NCBI GenBank assembly: GCA_027924585.1
Contig: BSBM01000179.1
Coordinates: forward strand, 13,120,501-13,184,500
Direction of reading: 5' to 3'
Source of the DNA: Larix kaempferi
Lineage: Eukaryota > Streptophyta > Pinopsida > Pinales > Pinaceae
Length of the DNA: 64,000 nucleotides
Translations under genes and position numbers: made by a program
In this document: in pieces, positions 55,433 to 64,000 of the stretch
Layout of the letters: the number at the start of each line of letters is the position of its first letter
Numbering within the stretch: position 1 is the stretch's first letter
The notes under the pieces: model-generated
What the model was told of the DNA's origin: nothing
The model's database searches: none
Seen by the model: only the letters and a program-made list of their open reading frames with translations

Positions 55433-56280
55433 CGACATCTGGAACATGTGCGTAAGTGACACAACCAAAAAATTTTAAATTTGAAACACTATGTTTCATA
55501 CTTGTCAAGGATTCCTGAGGAACTTTGTTCTTCACACTCTTCGTTGGACATCGATTCATGATGTATACAGCAGTTGCCACTTCCTCATCCCAGTATTCAT
55601 TTGAAAAATGCATGGCTTCGAACATACTGGGCGCCATCTCCATAATGGTTATGTTCTTCCTTTCTGTGACACCATTCTGATGCAGTGTATAGCGCGTAGT
55701 GAATTTCCTGTGTATGCCATAATTTTTACAAAAGTTTAATAAATATTTTGAAACATACTCTCCACCTTTATCTATCCTTAAGATCTTGATGTTGTAACCA
55801 ATTTGCTTCTCCACAAGTCCCTTGAACTGCTGAAAGCATCCAAACGCATCAGATTTATTATTTAGAAAATATGTCCAGGTTTTTCTTGTGAAATAATCAA
55901 TAAACGTGAGAAAGTAAGTGCATCCTCCTATGGACATTGTTTGCATTGGTCAAAAAATATCAGAGTGCACAATTTCAAGTGGTGTGTGAGCTCTATTTGA
56001 ATTTCCGACTAGAAAAGTCTCTCTGTGTTGTTTGCCAAAAATACATCCTTCACAAATTCTCTCTGGATTTTCAATTAATGGTAATCCTTTCACCATATTC
56101 TTCATGTGCAGTAACTTTAGGCTACCAAAATTCATATGTCGAAATCTAAAGTTCCACAATTGGGATTCATCCCATATTTCAGATTGAAATGTTGCTTGTA
56201 TTTCTTTGTCGATGTCCTTTTCTTTCTTGTCACAGTGATTGTCTGCTTCTTTACTTTATGCCTTGAATGTAGCTCCTGAG
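55419..56280 (-). pseudogene. copia integrase, truncated at its C-terminus
   Basis: The zinc-binding start is at 56159-55950: FRHMNFGSLKLLHMKNMV, LPLIENPERICEGCIFGKQH. The catalytic core 55946-55419 follows in the same frame after one stop at 55947: FIDYFTRKTWTYFLNN, RIDKGGEYVSK and HQNGVTERKNITIME, so the D-D-E residues are kept (Asn after the second Asp is Lys). It ends KFFGCVTYAHVPD, where the family would continue into the C-terminal domain, and then runs into LTR sequence (VANIS, stop). The junction is the deletion breakpoint. Confidence 0.9.
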
Positions 56281-56288
56281 TTTCCATT

Positions 56289-56690
56289 CTAACTTCCATG
56301 AACAACTTGAATTGTTTTTTCTTTTATGTTTGGTCTTATTGTCAAGGGAAACAAGCAATTGTTTTTCATCTTCACTTTGGCTATTAAGCAGTTTCTTGGA
56401 TATATGTCCTTAGTTAGACAATGCTTGCCTATCATATAAACTTTGTAACCATTTTCTAGCAGTTGACCAATGCTCATCAAATTATGCTTCAAACCTTGAA
56501 CATAATAAATATTGGGCATAGTTTTTTGCTCCCCCTGTTTGGTTAGAATATCAAAAGTACCCTTACCCAAAAAAATGACTTGAATATTATTTCCAAGTGC
56601 GGCATTAGTTTGAACTGATTTATCTAGACTAGAGAACAGATTTAAATTACTGGTCATATGATTGCTACATCATGAGTCTAAATACCATAT
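56289..56690 (-). pseudogene. copia protease region, active site broken
   Basis: The frame gives LDS, then a stop at 56670-56672, then CSNHMTSNLNLFSSLDKS. The family's catalytic DSG therefore has lost its Gly to a stop codon. It continues with IYYVQGLKHNLMSIGQLLEN, the usual bridge to integrase, and ends at a stop at 56289. Gag and this part lie in different frames, with the shift between about 56660 and 56720. Confidence 0.85.
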
Positions 56691-56722
56691 GTCACTTGGA
56701 CTTTCTTGGACAACATTGCATT

Positions 56723-57610
56723 CAAGTGGAGATGTTGGTCGAACATTGTGATGGTCGAAATAGTGGTGTTGCTTGACTGTGTTTGACCTTGATTTCCTTG
56801 GTCATACTGATTCTTTCTACATTCATATGCAAAGTGTCCAAACCTTTTACACTAATGACATTGAATTTTTTATTTATCAGACCTTTGTCCACTTGGCTGA
56901 CTGGGGATCTGATTTTGACCTCTACCAGCGACATATGCAAGGCTGCTACTGCGTCCTCCTATGAAATAACTTCTTCCTATGCCTATATAGTTTGATATTC
57001 CCCTTCCTCTTCCATGACTTATGGATGGCTGTGTTGCAAATTCACCTTCTAATGATGTATTTGATCTGTTGATTCTATGTTCATGATTGAGGAGTGAGGC
57101 TTGCAACTCATCAATAGTAAATTGAGATAGATCTTTTCTTTCCTTTAGGGTCACAACTAAAGATTCAAATTTTTTAGGAAGAATTCTAAGAATTTTTTCA
57201 ACAACTCTTTGGTCAACTAGATTTTCTCCATAAGACTTTATTTGATTAATCAAACCAATAACTCTAGTATAAAATGATTCTACTGACTCTGTATCTTTTA
57301 TTGACACATATTCAAAATCTCTTCTAAGGAGTTGTAGTTTGGTACTCCTTACCTTGTTCAAACCTTGATAGGAAGTTTCCAGTGTATCCTATGATTCCTT
57401 ATATGTCTTTTCTACTACTACTCTTGGGAGTATTGTTTCATGTGTTGCTTGATGTATGTATAACAATGTATTTCCATATGTCTTCCTTTGTTCCCTCAAG
57501 ACATCCTTCTCAACTTGTGTGAGATTTTTGTATGCTGTCAAATTACCTGGTTCTGTATAGCCATTTTGGACTATTTCCCATACATCTTGACCTCTAAACA
57601 AATATTTCAT
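56723..57610 (-). pseudogene. copia gag with worn zinc knuckle
   Basis: One frame from 57610 (MKYLFRGQDVWEIVQNGYTE) passes a stop at 57389, then gives STKLQLLRRDFEYVSIKDTE, FYTRVIGLINQIKSYGENL and RILPKKFESLVVTLKERKDL. This is the UBN2 gag domain. A Gly/Arg-rich stretch (GRGRGISNYIGIGRSYFIGG) and a knuckle CH-stop-CKRFGHFAYEC follow. A stop at 56870 and another inside the knuckle break the RNA-binding end. Confidence 0.88.
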
Positions 57611-57757
57611 AGTTAGAGACCAATATTAATCATTTTTACCTGAAACAATTGGAGTTTACAAATTTGACATTTGTGCACCGGAAGTGGAATCCATCCATAT
57701 TTTTAATTAATTTTCCCCTTTTTTTTGTAAATAGAGTTTCTACTCTCCTTAAACCGA

Positions 57758-57769
57758 GCTCTGATACCA
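57758..57769 (-). other. primer-binding site, initiator Met tRNA
   Basis: Exact TGGTATCAGAGC on the minus strand, two bases from the LTR end at 57772. Confidence 0.93.
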
Positions 57770-57771
57770 GA

Positions 57772-58902
57772 TCAAGGAAAACACTACAAAGATGAAAAAA
57801 GAACCACGCAGTAAATATATATTTTTTACAACAGGAAATGGGAAACCCCAATTTTTTACTTCGCCAAGGACTTCACTTCGCAGGAGGTAAGCTTCACTTC
57901 GACGAGCACTTTACTTCACGGACCTCTTAACTTTGTGGAGCACTTTTTTTACTTTGCGGACTTCTTAACTTCACTGAGAACTTTTTACTTCGCGGAGCAC
58001 TTTTTACATCGCGGACTTCGTAACTTCGCGAAACACTTTTTACTTTGAAGACTTCTTAACTTCGTGGACCCTTGACTTCGCCGGGATTCAACTTTGATGA
58101 TCCCACTCGTAAAAAAGCTTTATATGAAAATGTTTCGTACTAAGACATACAAATCACTTTTCATGGATTAGTAACTTAAGATGAACTTCAACGCAATAGT
58201 GTTAAGACAAGCCCAGTATATCAAATAACCAAAACATTAAATGAAACTTACATTGAAGTTATTCCGCGTTAAAAAATAACTTTTACCACTCTAAAATATT
58301 TGGGAAATCATGATTTCTTTTGCAAAACCATAAATGTAAACAACATTCACACAAGTAAATCTGGAGAAGATATGCGGCATGTAATATTCAACATTCTTGA
58401 GAATGAATACACACAACTATAGATTTATATATTACCGCATTAAAACAGGGCCACTTCGATGCATTACATAGAGATGGAATTTACTTCAATCTTTCGTTGT
58501 TTAAAGAGATTGGGATATTAGTACATTTCATGACTCTGACCTTGAGCTCACAAACACATTGCAGACATTTTATTCATCTCCTTTCTCTCTTACTCTATTT
58601 TTCAACTCTTTTCTCTTCTCCTTTCTCTCTTCTCCTCCCTCTCCATTTTTTTAATATCTTCTTCTTCTACATATACGCAGACTTGACTTCGCTTCACATG
58701 GATGCTCTAAGTTAAATTAAAGACTGTAATTAATTTCTACCTAAACATTTTGACTTGAAGAATACAAACATGGATGATTAAATACAAGGAAGTGGGCACG
58801 AAGCCTGCTGACATTTTGTCTGACATCTCTGCACTTCTATGGACTCTGACTGATTCAGGCTAGGATTTGAAATACATCAGCTCGTAATAAATTTTTCCCA
58901 CA
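57772..58902 (-). repeat. copia 5' LTR, 1131 bp
   Basis: The minus strand starts TGTGGGAAAAATTTATTACG and ends TTTTCCTTGA, so the tips GGGAAAA and TTTTCC mirror each other. The pyrimidine-rich run TCTCCTTTCTCTC at 58570-58650 lies in the part missing from the 3' copy. It is followed by target duplication ATTTT. Confidence 0.9.
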
Positions 58903-59965
58903 ATTTTCTCAGAGAAAGAGAGAACGCTCTTTTATCAAATTGTTCTGTGTTGAGGTGTTGGAAGTAGATGTTGAGGAGAAAGAGCGTCTGCTCCTTCTCT
59001 CAGGGGATCTTTTTTAAAAGTGGGAAAAGTAGACATCAACACTTTAAACACAATTTGCATACGAACTTTGCTTCAAAAAGTTTTATGGCAGGTGGAAATT
59101 TTTTCAGAGAAAGAGTGGCCGCGCTTTCATCAAGTTGCTCTATTTTGGGGAGTTGAAAGTATTTGTTGAGGAGAAAGATCATCCTCTCCTTTCTCCAGAT
59201 GCTCTTTTTAAGGGGTAGTGAAAGCAAATATCGGCACCCTAAGCACAAATTTCATAGGATTTTTCCCTTAAATAGTTTGCTTAAAAGTGGAAATTTTTCT
59301 CAGAGAAAGAGCGACCACTCTTTCCTCAAGTTATTCTATTTTGGGATGTTGGAAGTAAATGATGAGACGAAAGAGCATCTGCTTCTTCCTCCAGGTATTT
59401 TTTCAAGAGCGGGGAAAGTAGATATCGGCACTCTACACACAAATTTCATAGGAACATTGCTTCGCACAGTTTGTTGGAAAGTGAAAATATTCTCAAAGAA
59501 AGAGTGGCCGCTCTTAATTCAAGTTGTTCTATTTTGGGGTTTTGAAAGAATCTAGTGAGGAGAAAGAGCGTTCATTCCTTTCTCCATGCGTTCTTTTTTA
59601 TGGGTGGGGAAAGTAGATATCAGTACATTAAACAAAAATTTCATAGGAAATTTGTTTGAAATAGTTTGATGGAAAGTGGAATTTTTCTCAAAGAAAGAGA
59701 GACCACTCTTTCCTCTTGTTGTTTTATTTTTGGATAATGAAAGTATATACTGGGGAGAAAGAGCATTCGCTCCTTCCTCCGGGGGTTGTTTTTACGGGGT
59801 GAGGAAAGTAGATAGTACCTTTATCACAAATTTGATAGGAAATTTTCTTTAAACATTTTTCCTGCAAGTGGAAATTTTCTTAGAGAAAGAGGCGACTGCT
59901 CTTTCCTCAATATGTGTTATTTTGGGTTATTGAAAATAGAAATTGAGGAGAAAGAGCATACCGTC
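58903..59965. repeat. satellite B, right part
   Basis: Dyad-bearing monomers start near 58915, 59107, 59300, 59492, 59690 and 59885, again about 194 bp apart. They repeat the same monomer order as the left part: the type at 58915 matches 53727, 59492 matches 53137 and 54310, and 59885 matches 53531 and 54690. The array breaks off at 59965. Confidence 0.88.
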
Positions 59966-60909
59966 GGTAGAAGTATCCATACTCCTACATTTAATGAGTC
60001 TCGTTTTGGATTTTTTAGCAACGCATGTCCCTTCGTCAATAGTATCCATGCTCCTACATTTAATGAGTCTCTTGTTCCCTTTTTAAGTGGCCCTAATGCT
60101 GGAAGTATTTCGAACCCTCCAAGCAATTCAGACCTCTCGGTGAACCTTTTTCCTCTTGGGTTTCTTTAAGGCTTTGAAAACCTCTCCTTCACTATTCAGC
60201 AAGACATTTTATCCCATCCTCTCAGCTTGGATTCCAGTCCTTCATCTTTTATTTTTTTTTGTCAGGGAAATAGGACGGGTCGGGCCCTTCTCAGACATCT
60301 GCTCTCAGTTCAATGGTAGGCCTTGCATATGGAATGGTGTTCCTAAATTCTAGTGTCGAAGACTTCAACCAACTCCTAAGAAAGGTTTATGAGGCAGTCT
60401 TATTGGGTATCAAAGTGCACAGAGAGTCAACCGACGACATGCGATATATCTCTCAATAGTTAACCTGTCAGGACTCGAGAATTGATGATTTGGAACTCAA
60501 TTTGATTGAATTGATGGAGACACTGGATATTATAAAAGATGAAATTTTGAAGATGGCCAGGATGTAACAATGAATCCACTTCCAGGAATCCCCCTTTGTG
60601 GACATGAGAATTGCTGATGAAACCTTTGTTCAGCAACAGAATTTGTTTTAGAAGAGCTCCATACTTTGAGGAGCTGTTACCTCCATTTTGCAAAGTTTGA
60701 ATGTTTTTTTGCATCTTGTTAAATTTCCAATTTGTAAGGGTTTATCCCTCCCTTGTAGTTACAAATACTAGGCAGCAAATTAGAAACTATTAAAGAACTA
60801 GACTGGGAAAGTTATTTCTGCTCCTAGGCTCTCCTTTTTGTAATGAATAGTTGTGCACAACCTTTTGAATACAAACTTAATTACCCTGTTTCTGTTAAAA
60901 AAAAGTAGG
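59966..60909 (+). mobile_element. polyA-ended insert of unknown type
   Basis: Unrelated DNA interrupts satellite B text and ends in TTTCTGTT plus eight A (60899-60906). The plus strand reads SVEDFNQLLRKVYEAVLLGI, KVHRESTDDMRYISQ and RIDDLELNLIELMETLDIIK, a coiled-coil-like stretch with stops. Near its start CTCCTACATTTAATGAGTCT is repeated 70 bp apart (about 59980 and 60050). A LINE 5' frame or a processed gene copy are both possible. No clear target duplication was found. Confidence 0.45.
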
Positions 60910-61125
60910 TCGATTGTGGAGTTTTGGTAATTCTGAATAACGTATATGATTTATGTGAAGATGTAAATCGTTTAAAGAGCGTCAACCCCTGGGAGGAGCA
61001 CGAGGATGGGATGGAAAATCAATGGTTGATCCTTATATGTATGGACCCTTTTAGAAATGATTCTTATCTCAGAAAGAGCAGTCAATCCTTTCTCAAGGGT
61101 TTCCAATTTGGGGTTGGGGAAATTA
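60910..61125. repeat. satellite B outlier fragment
   Basis: CTCAGAAAGAGCAGTCAATCC, then TTTCTCAAGG and TTGGGGAAATTAGATGG (about 61065-61130), is a worn piece of the satellite B monomer. The stretch before it (60910-61060) is not recognisable. Confidence 0.55.
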
Positions 61126-61764
61126 GATGGTCATAAGAAAGAGCCTCAAAGCTCATGCACTCCATTCAGAGATATGCGTGTTAGATGGCTAAGGACGCCT
61201 GTCCTTTATTGATACTGCCTAATATAATTCGTAATTCAAATATGTAAAGCAAATGCATGTATAATATTTAACTCTTACTAATAATATATTATCTCGATAA
61301 ATATTTCCAACCTCTATGGTCCAAGGGATCATTTTAATAAAGAACAACTGCTCCTTCCTCAAACAATTATTCAGTCATTCATCCATCATCGGTTTGAGCA
61401 CCTTCCAATGAAAACAAAAGATTACCTTTTGAGCATTCAACGGCACCTCCTTATATCATGCATTTATTCTAAGCAACAATTACATTGTATCCAATTAGGA
61501 AGGATCTCCCACTCCTTCTGAAATTGATTCCTTCTAAAAAAAAATAGCATGGTAAATCTACATGAGATTGTTGTTACTAGAACTCTGAATGTTTTCTTCA
61601 TAGTGAGGATTCAGGAAGGTTTTCTAATTTATCGTCTTATGGAGAATGATAGCATACAATAATTCTATTAAACTATAAAGCGTTGACTTATTTGATAATA
61701 TATACTAGTGGAAATTAATTTTTTTTGTTTAAAATAAATATTATTTTTAATGTGCTCATGTTAT
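61126..61764. other. no gene seen
   Basis: AT-rich sequence. It may contain upstream or intron DNA of the following gene, as TTTATATTTCAG before the start looks like a splice acceptor. Confidence 0.4.
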
Positions 61765-61876
61765 TTTATATTTCATAAATCGCTTCTGAAATGGATTTTG
61801 GTTCTGAACAATGTGTCCTTTTATTTTATATTTCAGAAATCGCTTATAAAATGGATTTTGGTTCTCAACAATGTGT
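61765..61876 (+). repeat. 59-bp tandem duplication over a start codon
   Basis: The block TTTATATTTCATAAATCGCT followed by ATGGATTTTGGTTCTGAACA occurs twice, about 59 bp apart (61763 and 61823), with few differences. It duplicates a possible splice acceptor (TTTCAG, intact only in the second copy) and the start codon region. Confidence 0.8.
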
Positions 61877-63171
61877 GGACCTCCTTTTGAATGGATTGAA
61901 ATTTGTTGAAAGAATATCTTTTCTAGAAAGAAAAATATCGCATAATATCAACATTCATGATGGATGTATCATTGTTAATGTTATCAAGACTTTAAATGTA
62001 GGTCTTCAATTTTCCTATCCATTAGAAGGTGCAGATACATTGCCAGAGGCAGATGGTGGTTATATTCAATGTCCTACATCTGAGATCGTTAACCACATTG
62101 GATCTTCTCTTCACGAGAATGAGGTGAATGATATAACAACTTCTACTTGGACGAGTGTAGAACATACCATAACAACTGAGAACAAATCTTCTTTTAGTAT
62201 GAGAAAATTTAAGTTGTTGCATAAGTGTTCAGAATGCAGGATTGCATTTCCATAGGTTTTGTAACAAATGTGGGTGGGATTGATTTTGTTGGGGGAATGT
62301 TTTTGGGAGACTTCTCCTTTTGTATTTGGGTGGATGAAGTGGTTTTTTCTCGAATGAGATGTTGTCCAGGGTTAAGCAGTGGAGGTTTTGTTGTATGGCC
62401 GATTAAAATAATCATAGATTTTAATACAAAAACATTGATTTCTATTGAAAGCAATTTCAACAATAATCAATATGAAACTACTTTGAAATTATTAAGACAA
62501 AATCACAATATCAATTTCGTGGGAGAGAAAGTGAATTTGATACATCAATGTTCTTTAAAGCCACATTATGTTTCTCGAGGAATTGTGTCAAGTGTTTTTG
62601 AAGGAGACATTGTACAATTCAAACCACTAAATGTTGGTGATTTTGGTATTTTAGTTCATAAAGTCTTTTGCAATTGTGAGGATTGTGGTGTATTTGAAGG
62701 CTCTCTTGTAAGATGGCCTACAAACAATTTGCTTGACCTCAATGATGTTCCTATGGATGTTATACTAAAAAAGAACACAGATGAAGACATGGTCAACATT
62801 TGGAATATTTTTTAAGAATGTCCTTTATAGATGGTCCTTCCAAGTACTCCCCATTGTGAATATACAGATGTTAAAGGTAATGGAAGAAGGCCATACAATT
62901 CCATAAAGAGGCAAGCTAGAACTAAAATTTCTGAAAGAAATTCAAGCTTAGTACCTTATAGGCCTAGAATTGATCAGGGTGCATTCCTTTCAAAATTTGT
63001 CATTGAACATTGTTTCTCAAATATTTGTATATAAAAAATTTCACTTCAATCGATAGTTGAATGTGTGAATAAATTTCATAGTATGAATGGAAATTCAAGA
63101 AGACAGTATGTTATAAATTCTATGGGATCAAATGCTCATGTGACCAAAGAGGGAGATGACATAAAAGAAGC
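61791..63171 (+). pseudogene. N-terminal part of an unknown gene, possibly of mobile-element type
   Basis: The frame from 61791 (or 61850, the duplicated ATG) gives MDFGSQQCVDLLLNGLKFVE and ends with HKCSECRIAF. A change of frame would add HRFCNKCGW, making a C-x2-C...H...C-x2-C zinc-binding pattern. From 62225 another frame continues to 62813 (NHINFVGEKVNLIHQ-like, VFEGDIVQFKPLNVGDFGIL, KVFCNCEDCGVFEGSLVRWP). After stops at 62813, 62828 and 63032 it goes on to about 63170 (SLQSIVECVNKFHSMNGNSR). Two frame changes and several stops mark it as dead. It lies directly before 63172-64000 and probably belongs to the same gene. Confidence 0.5.
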
Positions 63172-64000
63172 ATGTTTACAATGAGATTAGACGTAATATA
63201 CATCGGTCAAAATGCATGGTATAAATGGCATGGGATAAAAAGGAGCACTTTATACAATTATAAAAGCATGTTCTTGAATGGTGATGTGAGAGCTGCGCAT
63301 GGTAACAATGGCTTGGAAAAATCTAGGGCGAACACTGTTGCACTGGTAGCTACGATTAATAAAATTGTAGAAGAGAATTTAGACAAATCTCCACATCTTA
63401 CACGATTAATTAGTGAAGATGGAACATGAACAACCTTGAAATTATTTCCATCTAATATGTCCCATGGTTTGCTGCGAAAAATGGAAAATGAAGAAATCGA
63501 AAGTATTGGTTTTCCTCCAGTATTACAATCCTCCTTTAGCAATGTGATGAGAGAATATTTCTGAGATGTTAAAATTTCTAAATAAAACTCCTTTGCAAGG
63601 TGTAAGGAGTGCATTACAATACATGATAGGATTAAGGGGACCACTGATCCAACTGAGGTGGAAAGGTTGTGAGGACATCAGGCAGCTCATAATAAATATA
63701 TCACAAGTTGTCGCCAAGTATATTATTCTCACATATTAGCTTCACAAAAAAATACAAATACTTTGAGTATTGTTCATGACAAAATGGATAAGTCAAAGAC
63801 TTCCATTCCAAGGATGGGTAAGAAGGAAAAATCTTTTAGTAATGTTATGAATATTTCCATATCATTGACTAGAATGTTGACTCATGGGCACAAGACTGGG
63901 TTTTTTGGCCATTTCAGCCTCTCATTTCACTGTGACATCCCTAGCTAAATGCTTGAAGATTCTTGAAGAACCAGTGGTTGATAAATATGGTGAGTTTCTC
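63172..64000 (+). pseudogene. DDE-transposase-like protein fragment (tentative), cut by right edge
   Basis: One frame with stops at 63427, 63562, 63583, 63670 and after 63940. Visible blocks are GQNAWYKWHGIKRSTLYNYK, CKECITIHDRIKG with a Cys pair, then HQAAHNKYITSCRQVYYSHI, IVHDKMDKSKTSIPRMG and LTHGHKTGFFGHFSL. A conserved HDKMDxxKxxxP followed by GHxxGxF and then Leu-rich helices is, to my knowledge, found in large families of uncharacterised transposase-like proteins (DUF7869-like RNase H folds) that occur in many copies. The later catalytic motifs would lie beyond the window, so the assignment stays tentative. Confidence 0.45.

Larger units (their letters stand above)
54883..58902 (-). 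mobile_element. Ty1/copia element with large internal deletion
   Basis: The minus-strand order is 5' LTR (57772-58902), primer site, gag, protease and integrase, then directly a partial 3' LTR (54883-55432). The target duplication ATTTT is exact (54878-54882 and 58903-58907). The satellite B monomer on the left continues in phase on the right. RT, RNase H, the polypurine tract and about 590 bp of the 3' LTR are missing. It is a different family from the copia elements at the left of the window. Confidence 0.92.

Noticed and set aside
58560-58680. Pyrimidine-rich run as a microsatellite locus or branch/splice region
   Set aside because: It lies wholly inside the copia 5' LTR and is explained as part of that repeat.
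52868-59965. Regular palindromic repeats resembling a CRISPR array
   Set aside because: Monomers are about 194 bp and the intervening text is itself repeated rather than unique. The region is plant-like, so this is a satellite.
1-64000. tRNA or rRNA genes
   Set aside because: I saw no cloverleaf consensus boxes or rRNA core sequences. The TGGTATCAGAGC hits are retroelement primer sites, not tRNA genes.

Overview
This window looks like nuclear intergenic DNA from a plant with a very large, repeat-rich, AT-rich genome. The initiator-Met-tRNA primer sites (TGGTATCAGAGC), the Ty1/copia and Ty3/gypsy gag and pol types and the plant L1-type LINE fragments support a land plant. The families recall conifers and other gymnosperms, but the species cannot be fixed from sequence alone. 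I found no intact protein-coding gene, no tRNA or rRNA gene and no CRISPR array. Every recognisable coding region is truncated, frameshifted or carries stops.

Layout, left. 1-2449 is the 3' part of a plus-strand Ty1/copia element that landed inside a minus-strand copia element (2450-6922). 7402-10560 is a long coiled-coil reading frame, broken only by stop codons. A Ty3/gypsy promoter/primer-site/gag remnant follows (10561-12260). 12666-19364, all minus strand, holds three successive remnants of FCP1/NIF-type (HAD) phosphatase domains and an unrecognised pseudogene.

Layout, middle. 19600-35270 is a three-level nest. A satellite of about 430-450 bp units (satellite A) is interrupted by a non-autonomous LARD-like LTR element (21007-34027, duplication GAATA). 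That element's 3' LTR is interrupted by a full-length but dead copia element (21157-28510). A 5'-truncated LINE with a 13-bp target duplication follows (35500-37549). Then come a second coiled-coil pseudogene on the minus strand (38052-40793), copia LTR and gag debris (42590-44933) and a third pseudogene of similar style (45718-46581).

Layout, right. There is a coiled-coil fragment at 48118, a LINE tail at 50105-50735, and satellite B (52868-54882 and 58903-59965). Satellite B has about 194-bp monomers in a six-monomer higher-order unit of about 1165 bp. It is interrupted by a deleted copia element (54883-58902, duplication ATTTT) and by a polyA-ended insert (59966-60909). The right edge holds a decayed gene resembling a DDE-type mobile-element protein (61791-64000).

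The genes do not form operons or a pathway; the logic of the region is serial insertion, and insertion order can be read from nesting and target-site duplications. The most unusual signals are the near-palindromes shared in design by satellites A and B, the repeated primer-binding sites in the LARD element, the long coiled-coil frame with 13 stops and no frameshift, and the row of FCP1-like remnants.
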